DNA of 64,000 nucleotides, taken from Thiodiazotropha sp040793985. Its GTDB lineage: Bacteria > Pseudomonadota > Gammaproteobacteria > Chromatiales > Chromatiaceae. The stretch is from positions 170,899-234,898 of the forward strand of contig JBFNJI010000006.1 of the NCBI GenBank assembly GCA_040793985.1. Direction: 5' to 3'. This document shows, piece after piece, positions 17,414 through 26,376 of this stretch. Each line of letters begins with the position of its first letter. Position 1 is the first letter of the stretch. Made by a program: the position numbers and the translations under genes. The notes beneath the pieces are model-generated. The model searched no databases. It saw only the letters and a list, made by a program, of their open reading frames with translations, and had not been told where the DNA came from.

Positions 17414-18139
17414 TCAGCGTCGCATCGACTTTCTTCCCTGCATGGCGCTGAGTATTCCGCGCAGGATATTGATTTCATCCTTGTCGGGGCGCGCCCGCTG
17501 GAACATGCTGCGCAGCCGGCGCAGCAGCTTCTGCGACTGGCGCGGATCGGTAAAACCTATGTCATCCAGTGCCTGGGCCAGGTGTTCATGGAATCCCTGC
17601 AGCATGTCGGCAGTGGCCAGGTCTCTATTGCCCTCGGCAACGCCGTCAGGCGCGCCACGATGAGCCAGATAGATCTCGTAGGCCAAAACCTGTACCGCAG
17701 CGCCCAGGTTGAGCGAGCTGTAGGCCTCGTTGGTCGGGATATTGACAAGAAATGTGCAACGATCCAGTTCGCTGTTGCTGAGGCCTGAGCGCTCGCGTCC
17801 GAAGACCAGAGCCACCTCCCCCAGCTTCGCCTCCGCCGCCAGTTTCGCAGCGGCCTCCCTGGGCGAGACCACGGGCCACTCCACACTGCGGCTGCGGGCG
17901 CTGGTACCGACCACGAGGCGGCAACCGGCCAGGGCCTCATCGAGTGACCCGGCCACCCGGGCGTCATTCAACAGGTCATCGGCGCCGGAGGCCCGGGACG
18001 TCGCCTCATGGTGGGGAAACTGCTGGGGAGTGACCAGATGCAACTGGCGCAGTGCCATGTTCTTCATAGCCCGGGCCGCCGCGCCGATATTGCCGGGGTG
18101 GCTGGTATCGACCAGCACTATTCTGATGTTTTTCAACAT
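17414..18139 (-). CDS. trmJ: tRNA (cytidine/uridine-32-2'-O)-methyltransferase
   Basis: 241 residues of the SPOUT superfamily, beginning MLKNIRIVLVDTSHPGNIGA and carrying the knot motifs FGRERSGLSNSEL and PTNEAYSSLNLGAAVQV, which fit TrmJ (2'-O-methylation at tRNA position 32). It is divergent from suhB and upstream of cysE, a neighbourhood seen in many gammaproteobacteria. Confidence 0.93.
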   Translation of the reverse strand: MLKNIRIVLVDTSHPGNIGAAARAMKNMALRQLHLVTPQQFPHHEATSRASGADDLLNDARVAGSLDEALAGCRLVVGTSARSRSVEWPVVSPREAAAKLAAEAKLGEVALVFGRERSGLSNSELDRCTFLVNIPTNEAYSSLNLGAAVQVLAYEIYLAHRGAPDGVAEGNRDLATADMLQGFHEHLAQALDDIGFTDPRQSQKLLRRLRSMFQRARPDKDEINILRGILSAMQGRKSMRR

Positions 18140-18476
18140 AGGTGAATTGAAATCCTACTGCAATGGTGACTGTGTGACAGTACAAGATGTGTGTCTGTCG
18201 AAAAAACGCATGAACGCGCGTAGGCGCCTGAGGGTTGTCTTTCGTAGAAACGGCAGGGATGCCGCGCTAGCCCCGCCAGTATACCCCAGGGGCACTTCCT
18301 TCGGGCACAGAGGATGTACTGTCGGGGCGTCGGGGTCAGAGAGATACTCGTTGTTTCTAACGGACATAGGCGGAGCATTATCCGGAATTTATCCTTTACT
18401 CAGAATTTGGCTTTGCTCATTGTTCGGTTACGGAAATAGTTTAACCCTTTCCCCAGTTGCTGTATCCTCGCCGCCC
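18140..18476. other. Divergent intergenic region trmJ/suhB
   Basis: 337 bases with no supportable gene. Frames crossing it have no start signals of their own. It must hold the promoters of both flanking genes, but I could not assign convincing -35/-10 pairs. Confidence 0.5.
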
Positions 18477-19274
18477 ATGAATCCGATGCTCACCATTGCC
18501 GTACGTGCCGCCCGTGAAGCCGGGCGTGTCATCACCCGTAACTTCAATCGCCTCGATCGACTCTCCGTCAGCGATAAAGGCAACAACGATTTCGTCTCGG
18601 AAGTCGATCGCAACGCGGAAGCGGTGATTATCAACCTGCTGCGTGAAAAATATCCCGATCATGCCATCCTCGCGGAGGAGAGCGGCAAGCAGGGTAGGGA
18701 TGACCACATATGGATCATCGATCCCCTGGACGGCACCACCAATTTTCTCCACGGCCTGCCACAGTTTGCGGTCTCAATCGCACTCAAGATCAAGGGTCGT
18801 CTGGAGGTCGGTGTCGTCTACGATCCAGTGAGCGAAGAGATGTATACCGCCAGCCGCGGCGAAGGCGCGCTGTTGAATGACAGAAAGATCAGGGTCTCCG
18901 GCCGCAAAGGGCTCGATGGCGCCCTGCTGGGTACCGGCCTGCCCTACCGGGACTTCAGATTCACCGATAACTACATGGGTATGCTCAAGGCACTGATCAG
19001 GGATAGCGCCGGGGTACGTCGTCCTGGTTCTGCCGCCCTCGATTTCGCCTATGTGGCCGCGGGCCGCACCGACGGTTTCTGGGAACTCGGCCTAAAAGAG
19101 TGGGACTTTGCCGCCGGTGCACTCCTGGTGCGCGAGGCAGGAGGCCTGGTCACAGATATCGGCGGTGGCGAACGCTACCTTGAAACCGGCAATGTCATAG
19201 CCGGTAACATCAAGGTCCACAACGCCATGCTGAAACGCATTCTGCCCCACCTCGACAGCAAACTGACCGCTTAA
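18477..19274 (+). CDS. suhB: Inositol-1-monophosphatase family protein SuhB
   Basis: 265 residues from MNPMLTIAVRAAREAG; the long upstream frame is a chance extension through trmJ. The metal-binding motifs are ILAEESG, IDPLDGTTNFLHG and KEWDFAAGALLVREAGG. Besides hydrolysing inositol monophosphate, SuhB works in rRNA antitermination complexes in enterobacteria. It is divergent from trmJ. No clear ribosome site precedes the ATG. Confidence 0.95.
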   Translation: MNPMLTIAVRAAREAGRVITRNFNRLDRLSVSDKGNNDFVSEVDRNAEAVIINLLREKYPDHAILAEESGKQGRDDHIWIIDPLDGTTNFLHGLPQFAVSIALKIKGRLEVGVVYDPVSEEMYTASRGEGALLNDRKIRVSGRKGLDGALLGTGLPYRDFRFTDNYMGMLKALIRDSAGVRRPGSAALDFAYVAAGRTDGFWELGLKEWDFAAGALLVREAGGLVTDIGGGERYLETGNVIAGNIKVHNAMLKRILPHLDSKLTA

Positions 19275-19438
19275 TTCCCATCCTGACGAATCCGGTTCAC
19301 AGATTCATCCAAACCGCCGAATAGCACCTCAAGATTGACCGCCAACAACCGTTAGTTGGATTGTAGGCAATCAATCAGGCTGAGTTGTTTCAATAGCAAC
19401 ATGCTGATTTGAAAAGCTATTCATGTGAGACACTAGCG

Positions 19439-19630
19439 ATGACTAATGAACCGAGAAAAAAAAGAAAACTGAGCGATCACGCCCTGGAACTGATCATGCG
19501 AGATGTCTTGAACGGGTTGCAGGAGTTTTCACTGGATTTACAAACCGAAGTGGCGACTGCATCCGAAGAGAACGAACCCACACTCTCCTCTGGCACACTT
19601 AAACATGCACTGAGATCCAAGCAGGAGTAA
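19439..19630 (+). CDS. Small hypothetical protein
   Basis: A 63-residue frame starting MTNEPRKKRKLSDHALEL; an earlier ATG at 19409 would add 10 residues. It is charged, with a basic start and an acidic-rich middle, and is probably soluble. It lies alone between suhB and the 3' end of secF. There is no recognisable domain and the ribosome site is weak, so it may not be a gene. Confidence 0.35.
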   Translation: MTNEPRKKRKLSDHALELIMRDVLNGLQEFSLDLQTEVATASEENEPTLSSGTLKHALRSKQE

Positions 19631-19638
19631 CTGCGCAG

Positions 19639-19660
19639 CGATCGAGCAATGCCTCGATCG
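19639..19660. repeat. Inverted repeat at convergent 3' ends
   Basis: CGATCGAG (19639-19646) and CTCGATCG (19653-19660) form an 8-bp stem with a 6-base loop, just before the secF stop codon. There is no T-run, so it is at best an mRNA-end stabilising hairpin. Confidence 0.4.
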
Positions 19661-19661
19661 A

Positions 19662-20594
19662 TCAGGGCACCTCATCGACAGCACCATCCTCTTTTTTCAC
19701 CGGCATCAGATCGGCTCGGCTGACTCCCATGAAGAGCACCGAACTGCTCGCCACGTAGATGGAGGAGTAGGTACCGATCACCACACCCACAATCAACGCC
19801 AGGGCGAAGCCGTGGATGATCTCGCCACCGAAAAGAAACAGGGCGATCAACACCAGCAATGTGGTACCGGAGGTTATCAGGGTGCGTGATAGGGTTTGAT
19901 TGACCGATGTGTTGGTGATCTCAACGGCATCACCCTTGCGGATCTTTCTGAAGTTCTCCCTGATCCGGTCGTAGACCACGATGGTATCGTTGAGCGAATA
20001 GCCGATCACCGCCAACACCGCGGCTAAAACCGGCAGATCGAACTCCACCTGGAACAGCGAGAAGAAGCCGATGGTAATCAGAACGTCGTGCACCAGGGCG
20101 ATCACGGAACCGACGGCGAAACGGTATTCGAAGCGCAAGCCAACATAGATCAGGATACCGATCAAGGCGTAGAGCATCGCCAATCCGCCATCCTCGGTCA
20201 GTTCATCACCCACCTGGGGACCGACGAACTCCACCCGTCGCAGATCCACCTGCGGATCTATTCCCTGCATGGCGCTGAAGGCACGGTCACTGATTACCGC
20301 ACTCTCGATATCGTCGCGTGGAGCCAGTCTGACCAAGATATCCTTGGATGTGCCGAAATGCTGTATCACGGCGTCGTCGAACCCGTCCTTGGCCAGCGCC
20401 TCACGGACCACAGGCAGATCAACCGCCTGGGGATAGCCCACCTCGACCAGGGTGCCGCCAGTGAAATCTATACCCAGGTTGAGTCCACGCACGATGATCG
20501 AACCCACGGCTATTAGCAGCAATACGGCGGAGAAAACCAGCGCGAGATTGCGCTTGCCCATGAGGTCGAGATTCACATCTTTCAAGAGCTGCAT
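19662..20594 (-). CDS. secF: Protein translocase subunit SecF
   Basis: 310 residues, six membrane segments, with the SecF signatures GLNLGIDFTGGTLVEV near residue 40 and LNDTIVVYDRIREN. With SecD it uses the proton gradient to complete protein export through SecYEG. It lies 12 bases downstream of secD. Many exported proteins are encoded nearby, but this is the housekeeping copy. Confidence 0.96.
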   Translation of the reverse strand: MQLLKDVNLDLMGKRNLALVFSAVLLLIAVGSIIVRGLNLGIDFTGGTLVEVGYPQAVDLPVVREALAKDGFDDAVIQHFGTSKDILVRLAPRDDIESAVISDRAFSAMQGIDPQVDLRRVEFVGPQVGDELTEDGGLAMLYALIGILIYVGLRFEYRFAVGSVIALVHDVLITIGFFSLFQVEFDLPVLAAVLAVIGYSLNDTIVVYDRIRENFRKIRKGDAVEITNTSVNQTLSRTLITSGTTLLVLIALFLFGGEIIHGFALALIVGVVIGTYSSIYVASSSVLFMGVSRADLMPVKKEDGAVDEVP

Positions 20595-20606
20595 GACAAG
20601 ACTCCT

Positions 20607-22463
20607 CTATATCGCCAGCGCTTTGACGCGCTTGCGACCATAGATCAAATTGATCACGGCACGGGTGCCGATGATTGCGGTGAACATGGAGGTGCAGATG
20701 CCGATTGCCAGGGTTACCGCGAAACCCTTGATCGGTCCGGTACCGAAACTGAAGAGGACGACAGCGGCGATCAGGGTGGTGATGTTGGCGTCTATGATGG
20801 TGGAGAAGGCCTTCTCATAACCGGCCTGTATACTCGCCTGGGGCGAGTTGCCGTTGGCTATCTCTTCGCGGATCCTCTGGAAAATCAGTACATTCGCATC
20901 CACCGCCATACCCACGGTCAAGACGATACCGGCTATGCCCGGCAGGGTCAGGGTGGCCTGCAGCATGGAGAGGATCGCCACGATCAGCACCAGGTTCATC
21001 ACCAGTGCCATATCCGCGACCAGACCGAAAATCCTGTAGTAGGCAGCCATGAAAATCATCACCAAAACCAGACCGATGATCACCGACTTGAAGCCCTGGT
21101 CGATACTGTCCTGTCCCAGGCTGGGACCGATGGTGCGCTCTTCCACGATCTCGATTGGTGCGGCCAGGGCACCTGCCCGCAGCAGCAGTGCCAGGTCCCT
21201 CGCCTCTTCCGTGGTATCGAGTCCGGTGGTCTGAAAACGTCTGCCGAAGGGCTCCCTGATGGTGGCGATGGAGATCACCTCCTCAACCCGTTTCTTGACC
21301 TTCACCGGCTCGCCATCCACGATCCGCGTGGTGGTGCGGTTCTCGATGAAGACCACGGCCATTGGCTTGCCCACATTCTCGTTGGTCATGCGCCGCATAC
21401 GCTTGGCGCCTATCCCGTCCAGGCTGACAAATACCGCCGGTTGGCCTGTCTGCTGGTCGAGGCCGGATGAGGCATCGACGATCTGGTTGCCGGTGACAAT
21501 CACCCGCTTCTTCAGCAATACCGGCTGGCCGTCCCGCTCGCGATAGAGGTTGGAACCGGGGGGGATACGGCCATTCACCGCATCCTCCACGCTGTGCTCG
21601 GTGTCTGCCAGACGGTATTCAAGGGTCGCGGTGGCGCCCAGTATCTCTTTCAGCTTTGCCGGATCCTGGGCACCGGGCAGCTGCACCACGATCCGCCGTA
21701 TACCCTGCTGCTGAATCAGGGGTTCGGCGATTCCGAGGGCGTTGACCCGGTTGCGCAGGGTGGTGATGTTCTGTTGCAGGGCAAAGCGCTGAACCTCCTG
21801 CTTCTCGACCGGCGAGAGGGAGACACGCACCAGGAACGCATCTGGCTCATCGACACTTGCCAGGTTCAGGGAACGGAACTCGTTACCGATCAGGTCCGAA
21901 GCCTGGTCGCGCTTGTCGGCGTCTTTGAATTTCACCGCGACCTGATCTTTCTCGCGGCTGATGCGGGTATAGCGCATCTTATTCTCACGCAGCAGGGTCC
22001 TTATGTCACCGCTGTAGCGTTCCGCCGCCTGCTCGATCGCTGCATCCATATCCACATCGATAAGCACATGTATGCCGCCCCTGAGATCGAGCCCCAGATA
22101 CATCGGCTCGGCACCCAGGCTGACCAGCCAGTCGGGGAGATCGGGGGAGAGGGTCAAGGCCGGGGTGTAGTTCTCACCCAGTTCCGCGGCGACCAGATCG
22201 ATCGCCTGCAGCTGATCCTCGGAGCTCATGAAGCGGACCAGCAGCTTGCCGTTCTTTTTCTGTGTCATCCCCTTGACCGTGATACCCACCTTGTCCAGCG
22301 CCTGTTGCACCCGGGACTCGGTGCTCTGGTCGATAACGGCGTCACGCTGCGCGGAGATCTCCATCGACGGGTCCTGATCGAATATATTCGGCAGGGCGAA
22401 GAATCCGCCCAGCAGGACCGCGGCCAAAACCATCAGGTTTTTCCAAAGTGGGTATTGGTTCAT
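20607..22463 (-). CDS. secD: Protein translocase subunit SecD
   Basis: 618 residues. N-terminal TM is near residues 8-26, followed by the periplasmic P1 head (LGLDLRGGIHVLIDVD near 118 and the IVVQLPGAQDPAKLKEILG segment), then five membrane segments including GMAVDANVLIFQRIREE. The order yajC-secD-secF is standard. Confidence 0.96.
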   Translation of the reverse strand: MNQYPLWKNLMVLAAVLLGGFFALPNIFDQDPSMEISAQRDAVIDQSTESRVQQALDKVGITVKGMTQKKNGKLLVRFMSSEDQLQAIDLVAAELGENYTPALTLSPDLPDWLVSLGAEPMYLGLDLRGGIHVLIDVDMDAAIEQAAERYSGDIRTLLRENKMRYTRISREKDQVAVKFKDADKRDQASDLIGNEFRSLNLASVDEPDAFLVRVSLSPVEKQEVQRFALQQNITTLRNRVNALGIAEPLIQQQGIRRIVVQLPGAQDPAKLKEILGATATLEYRLADTEHSVEDAVNGRIPPGSNLYRERDGQPVLLKKRVIVTGNQIVDASSGLDQQTGQPAVFVSLDGIGAKRMRRMTNENVGKPMAVVFIENRTTTRIVDGEPVKVKKRVEEVISIATIREPFGRRFQTTGLDTTEEARDLALLLRAGALAAPIEIVEERTIGPSLGQDSIDQGFKSVIIGLVLVMIFMAAYYRIFGLVADMALVMNLVLIVAILSMLQATLTLPGIAGIVLTVGMAVDANVLIFQRIREEIANGNSPQASIQAGYEKAFSTIIDANITTLIAAVVLFSFGTGPIKGFAVTLAIGICTSMFTAIIGTRAVINLIYGRKRVKALAI

Positions 22464-22518
22464 CTTACTTTCAAAAAAATGTATGGACTAAGTGGGAAAC
22501 GGCTCGACAAGCAGGCGA

Positions 22519-22848
22519 CTAAAGCTCCTTCAGAGAACCCTTGGGCAGTACCGAATCGACAGCCTGCCTGCGAATCTTCACCGCGGTACCGTCAGATACC
22601 TCGAGAAGCAGAAAGTTCTCGCCGAGATCGGTGATCTTTCCCGCCATACCGCCTACGGTCACCACCTCATCCCCCTTGGCCAGGGCCTCAACCATCTTTT
22701 TATGCTCCTTCTGACGTTTCACCTGGGGACGAATCATCAGGAAGTAGAGCACAGCACCGAATATCACCAAGGGCAGCAACCCGGTGATCGCACTCGTCTC
22801 CCCGGCGGCTGGCGCCTGTGCAAACGCATCAGATATAAAAAAATTCAT
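22519..22848 (-). CDS. yajC: YajC, SecDF accessory membrane protein
   Basis: 109 residues from the ATG at 22848, with a TTG two codons earlier as an alternative. The single membrane segment GLLPLVIFGAVLYFLMIRP (about residues 22-42) is followed by KRQKEHKKM and the GDEVVTVGGMAGKITDL domain. In most gammaproteobacteria tgt lies immediately upstream; here about 40 kb intervene. Confidence 0.95.
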   Translation of the reverse strand: MNFFISDAFAQAPAAGETSAITGLLPLVIFGAVLYFLMIRPQVKRQKEHKKMVEALAKGDEVVTVGGMAGKITDLGENFLLLEVSDGTAVKIRRQAVDSVLPKGSLKEL

Positions 22849-23026
22849 TTTCAACTAACCTCTTATCGGCTCAAAACTGTGTCCGTCAGGCAGATTCTGC
22901 CCTGCGCTCAAAAATCAGCGGCCGATTATGACACAGAAGGCAGAAAGAAGCAGGCTCCAGTGACCTTATGGGTTAAACAGGTCCCAATGCAGCCTCACGG
23001 CAGGAGCCGCCTGCCGGAGGATGCAT

Positions 23027-24181
23027 TCAGTACCAGACCGAGACAAAGGCCTTGATCACATGGGCGGTGAATGAGTAGAAGGGCTCCTCGCCGGCAACAC
23101 CGCCCTGGGTGATGTCACGAAAATCATCGTACTGGAAGCGGATCAGGTCGAGGGAGAAATTGAGGCTGCCGTTATCGATAAACTGCCAGCTCTCCGGTTT
23201 GAACCCATAGCTCACCGTGAGACCAAGGGTATGGCTCTGAAAGGTGCTCAGCTCCTTGTCCCGGGCGAGAAAATTCTGTTCATTCTGGCGTGAGAAGAGA
23301 TCGCTGTAGAAATCGGCCGCCGTCTGGGTGTAGTAACGGTAACGGAGATCCACCACCCAATCCTCCTGCAGCGGATGGGTATAACCGAACTCCAGATTGT
23401 GGGCGTCAATCCCCCAGGTGTCGTTGAAAAAGCGGTATTCGCCGCTGAGGGCGGCACGATAGGGGAGATAGTATTTCAGCCGCATCGCCAAGGCGTTGCT
23501 GGTACGGGTCTGCGGATAGCGCTCGGGTAGAAATCCATAGCCGTTTGCGCTGAGCGGATCGAGATAACGGTAGGAGCGGTAGGGATTATTCAGAAATCCC
23601 TCGTCGGTTATGGTCTCGAAGTCGATACCGAGAATCGACTCCTTGGTCAGGATCTGGCTGACACCGATACGATAGTTCTGCCGCTTGACCGAGGCCCCGA
23701 AATCCCTGTCGCCGTTACGGCTGATATCGTCGTTGCCCACCGCATAGCCCAGGGAGACGGTTGTCAGATCACCAAACATATCGTGACTGACGGAGAAACT
23801 GCCTGTCTCAGCCTGATAATCGCTCTCGTCACTGCGGGTCACTGCCAGACTCATCAGGGTCTTGTTGTGCAGATAGTCCATTGCCAAGGTCGATTCTGTA
23901 CGCTCCTCGGTATAGGGCGACGCCATACTGACCACGTCGACCGATGCGCTGGATATGGAATCGATATAGTAGTTTGCGTTCAGGGACAAGTTGCCGCCAA
24001 ACGACTTGCGCACCAGAATCGATGGACCATCCACTTCCACACCACCGCCATCGTAACGGTGATACATCAGATCAGCCCGGTCCTCCGGAAGCACCGAGGC
24101 ATGCAGACCCATGCTGAAGCACAGCAACAGCACCAGTGAGAGGCCATGACCTCCCTTCAGGGAGGTCGTCCGAGATGTCAT
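23027..24181 (-). CDS. DUF3570-family outer-membrane barrel protein
   Basis: 384 residues from the ATG at 24181; the frame runs open to 24295, but that stretch overlaps the preceding lipoprotein gene. The signal peptide ends GLHASVLPEDRADLMYHRYDGGGVEV, the typical start of DUF3570 proteins, and the rest is strand-rich with a C-terminal SVWY barrel end. DUF3570 genes are typically next to DUF4266 lipoproteins and often near ApbE flavin transferases, as here. The function of the family is not established; a role in an extracytoplasmic redox system is inferred from the neighbours. Confidence 0.8.
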   Translation of the reverse strand: MTSRTTSLKGGHGLSLVLLLCFSMGLHASVLPEDRADLMYHRYDGGGVEVDGPSILVRKSFGGNLSLNANYYIDSISSASVDVVSMASPYTEERTESTLAMDYLHNKTLMSLAVTRSDESDYQAETGSFSVSHDMFGDLTTVSLGYAVGNDDISRNGDRDFGASVKRQNYRIGVSQILTKESILGIDFETITDEGFLNNPYRSYRYLDPLSANGYGFLPERYPQTRTSNALAMRLKYYLPYRAALSGEYRFFNDTWGIDAHNLEFGYTHPLQEDWVVDLRYRYYTQTAADFYSDLFSRQNEQNFLARDKELSTFQSHTLGLTVSYGFKPESWQFIDNGSLNFSLDLIRFQYDDFRDITQGGVAGEEPFYSFTAHVIKAFVSVWY

Positions 24182-24188
24182 ATAACCG

Positions 24189-24440
24189 CTAGTTACAGCC
24201 ACATCCCCCCCCACCACCGCCCTCGGCGCCGCGGGCCGCCTCACGGGTCTGATAGACATGGTGCCGGTAGGATCCGGCAATGGGATCACGTTCAAAACTC
24301 ATGATCGGGTCGGCCAGATGAGCCCGTTCATAGGGCTGAACCCAGGGTTCGATACTGCACCCCGACGCACCAAGCACGCAGAGTGAAAACAAAAGCTGCC
24401 AGATTCTGAGTCGCACTGTCTTCATCCGCCCGGTAATCAC
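24189..24440 (-). CDS. DUF4266-family lipoprotein
   Basis: About 78-83 residues. A GTG at 24440 overlaps the stop of the thioredoxin gene, and an ATG at 24425 is an alternative. The lipobox is in VLGASGCS, then WVQPYERAHLADPIMSFERD, the DUF4266 core, and a glycine-rich tail ending GGGGGGCGCN with two cysteines that could bind metal or be oxidised. It lies 7 bases upstream of the DUF3570 gene. Confidence 0.8.
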   Translation of the reverse strand: MITGRMKTVRLRIWQLLFSLCVLGASGCSIEPWVQPYERAHLADPIMSFERDPIAGSYRHHVYQTREAARGAEGGGGGGCGCN

Positions 24441-24955
24441 TCGCGCAGCAGTTCGCGGATCTGTTGCTGGTAGTCCTCTTCGTAGCCCGGCTTATAGCCC
24501 TTGTGCAGATAGCGTATTCGACCATCCCGGTCGACCATGAAGGTGCTCGGCATCGCCTTGACCTGATACTCCTTGCTCACCCGGCTGCTGTCGTCGTAGA
24601 GGATCGGAAAACTCACGGGTAGATCCTTCAGCATCTTATCGGCAGCCGCCCTGTTCTCGTCCACATTGACCCCCAGCAGGGAGAACCCAAGGGATTGATA
24701 GCGTTCGAAGAGCTGCTGCAGCAACGGCATCTCCTGGCGACAGGGGCCGCACCAGGATGCCCAGAAGTTGACCATTACCACCTGCCCCCTCAGCTCGCTC
24801 AGCTTGATGTTCACACCATCGCTGCTCTTCAGGGTGAAATCGGGTGCCATGGGTGGCTCTTTGGCCGCAAGCACATCCCCGCAGGCGAGGACCAGGCAGA
24901 CAGCTGCCAACAACAGTGGTTGCAATCGATTTGGAACTTGGCGTTTACTCAACAT
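24437..24955 (-). CDS. TlpA/ResA-like periplasmic thioredoxin
   Basis: 172 residues: signal sequence, or lipoprotein-like N-terminus with C25 in VLACGD, then a thioredoxin fold with the active site WCGPC (C69, C72), the following LGVNVDENRAAADKM segment, and the cis-proline region KAMPSTFMVD. It is probably a reductant of disulfides in exported proteins, including haem-binding CxxCH motifs before haem attachment. It overlaps the DUF4266 gene by 4 bases and follows the barrel gene by 12 bases. Confidence 0.88.
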   Translation of the reverse strand: MLSKRQVPNRLQPLLLAAVCLVLACGDVLAAKEPPMAPDFTLKSSDGVNIKLSELRGQVVMVNFWASWCGPCRQEMPLLQQLFERYQSLGFSLLGVNVDENRAAADKMLKDLPVSFPILYDDSSRVSKEYQVKAMPSTFMVDRDGRIRYLHKGYKPGYEEDYQQQIRELLRE

Positions 24956-24967
24956 CGTTAATCCCTC

Positions 24968-25645
24968 TCAAAAGAAGTAGGTCAGGCCGCCGTGGAGTTC
25001 GAAGTTGTGGATCGTCTTCGTCTCTCCCAGCAGGTCCGACTCGAACATATGATCCCTGACATCCAGATGCAGGGAGAGCCAGTCGGTGATCAACAGACGG
25101 TAGCCCGCACCGAGGTTGACGGTGAATTCGTCATCACCGGCAAAGCGGGTACTGCCGGCTCCGCCAATCAGATAGAACTGGCTGTTAAAGGCGAATTTAC
25201 CGCCCAGAAACACCTCCCCCGGCAGCAGGTTGTAACCCACGGACAGGTTGTAATAGGTAAAATCGCGTTCATCATCCGTGAGTAGCTGAATATCACCGCC
25301 CAACAGTTCGAAACTGGTCTCCTTGGCCTCGGTGGTACCGACCGCCGCCTCGACAAAGATCGAGTCGCTGAGGTGATAGGCCAGACGGGCCCCGTAGACA
25401 CCACTGGTACCGAAATCCTCGATACTCATCAGCCCCACAAAGAAACCGATTTCGAAATCCTCGGTATCTATCTCGGGCTCCACGATCTCCCTGCGCGCGA
25501 TCTCAGGTTCGATCAACAGCTCTTCACGCAGACCCTCTCCGATTGGCTCTTCAGCCACTGCTTCCTCAGCCATGCATGGCGACGTCATCAGGGCCGTCAC
25601 AAGCATTGTTGTACTCAGAAAAAGAAACCGAGTCCGATTTTCCAC
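24968..25645 (-). CDS. Small outer-membrane beta-barrel protein
   Basis: 225 residues from a GTG at 25645 (GAGGA 8 bases upstream), overlapping the upstream gene by 31 bases; a start at 25606 would give a truncated signal peptide. An acidic N-terminal stretch is followed by an eight-strand OmpA/OprF-like barrel pattern (VGLMSIEDFGTSGVYGARLAY onward) ending HGGLTYFF. It is of the same general type as the barrel half of the upstream protein, so the two may be partners or paralogues. Confidence 0.72.
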   Translation of the reverse strand: MENRTRFLFLSTTMLVTALMTSPCMAEEAVAEEPIGEGLREELLIEPEIARREIVEPEIDTEDFEIGFFVGLMSIEDFGTSGVYGARLAYHLSDSIFVEAAVGTTEAKETSFELLGGDIQLLTDDERDFTYYNLSVGYNLLPGEVFLGGKFAFNSQFYLIGGAGSTRFAGDDEFTVNLGAGYRLLITDWLSLHLDVRDHMFESDLLGETKTIHNFELHGGLTYFF

Positions 25646-26376
25646 TGGTCAAATTCCTCGTTGTCTTCGCGACTGGTAAATGCGGTGTAGTGGCGAAACT
25701 CTCCCCGCAGGAAAAAACGCCGTGTCAGATAGACACGCAAGCCAGCGCCTACATGTGCCGTGGTGTCAGTGCGATCCTCCGACTGAACCAAGGTCGACTT
25801 GGGTTCAGTGCGAATCACGCCCCCTCCCAGGGTGAAGAAGGGACTGTATGTCCATTCGGGAAAGGGTTGAGAAAGCAGGTTGATATCGAATAGATATTCG
25901 CTGGAAAAGTCACCCAAGGCCTGGGAAAAACTGAGCTCGGTTGAAAGATTCTCATTGAACGAATAGCCACTGTATATACCAAGCAGGGTGGCGCCCTCCA
26001 TGTCGCCCCCGTAAAAGCCGAACTCCCAATTTCGATTCCTGAAGTCATCCTGGCTGTAGGATGCCAGATGCAGTCGCTCGCCATCCTCAGTCTGGGTCTG
26101 GCGCATCTGCTCGAGGCTGACCCAGCCCGAACGTCCGCGACGGGTATAGACCTGAAACCAGTCGGTACGGCGCTTGCGGATCTCAACCCACTCCGAACGC
26201 TCGACGACGTAGACAATGGGGTAGGAGTAACCCGGTCCGGTGTGCATCTCAATATAGGGGGCTGTCACCTGGACCCGTTGATAGCCCTCTTCTGCTGCAA
26301 TGATTGCCGGAGTAAGCCAGATCAACAGCCAGCCAGTCCACAGGTACCGCTTTAACCTATAAAGTCTCAAACTCAA
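25615..26376 (-). CDS. SH3-domain protein with outer-membrane barrel
   Basis: 253 residues from a TTG at 26376 that overlaps the stop of the upstream gene (TTGA). Signal peptide, bacterial SH3 domain (about 30-95: TGPGYSYPIVYVVERSEWVEIRKRR and GWVSLEQM), then a small barrel domain ending KIGLGFFF. SH3 domains of this type bind peptidoglycan or peptides, so the protein could link the outer membrane to the wall. It is translationally coupled to the large haem-binding propeller gene upstream. Confidence 0.75.
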   Translation of the reverse strand: MSLRLYRLKRYLWTGWLLIWLTPAIIAAEEGYQRVQVTAPYIEMHTGPGYSYPIVYVVERSEWVEIRKRRTDWFQVYTRRGRSGWVSLEQMRQTQTEDGERLHLASYSQDDFRNRNWEFGFYGGDMEGATLLGIYSGYSFNENLSTELSFSQALGDFSSEYLFDINLLSQPFPEWTYSPFFTLGGGVIRTEPKSTLVQSEDRTDTTAHVGAGLRVYLTRRFFLRGEFRHYTAFTSREDNEEFDQWKIGLGFFF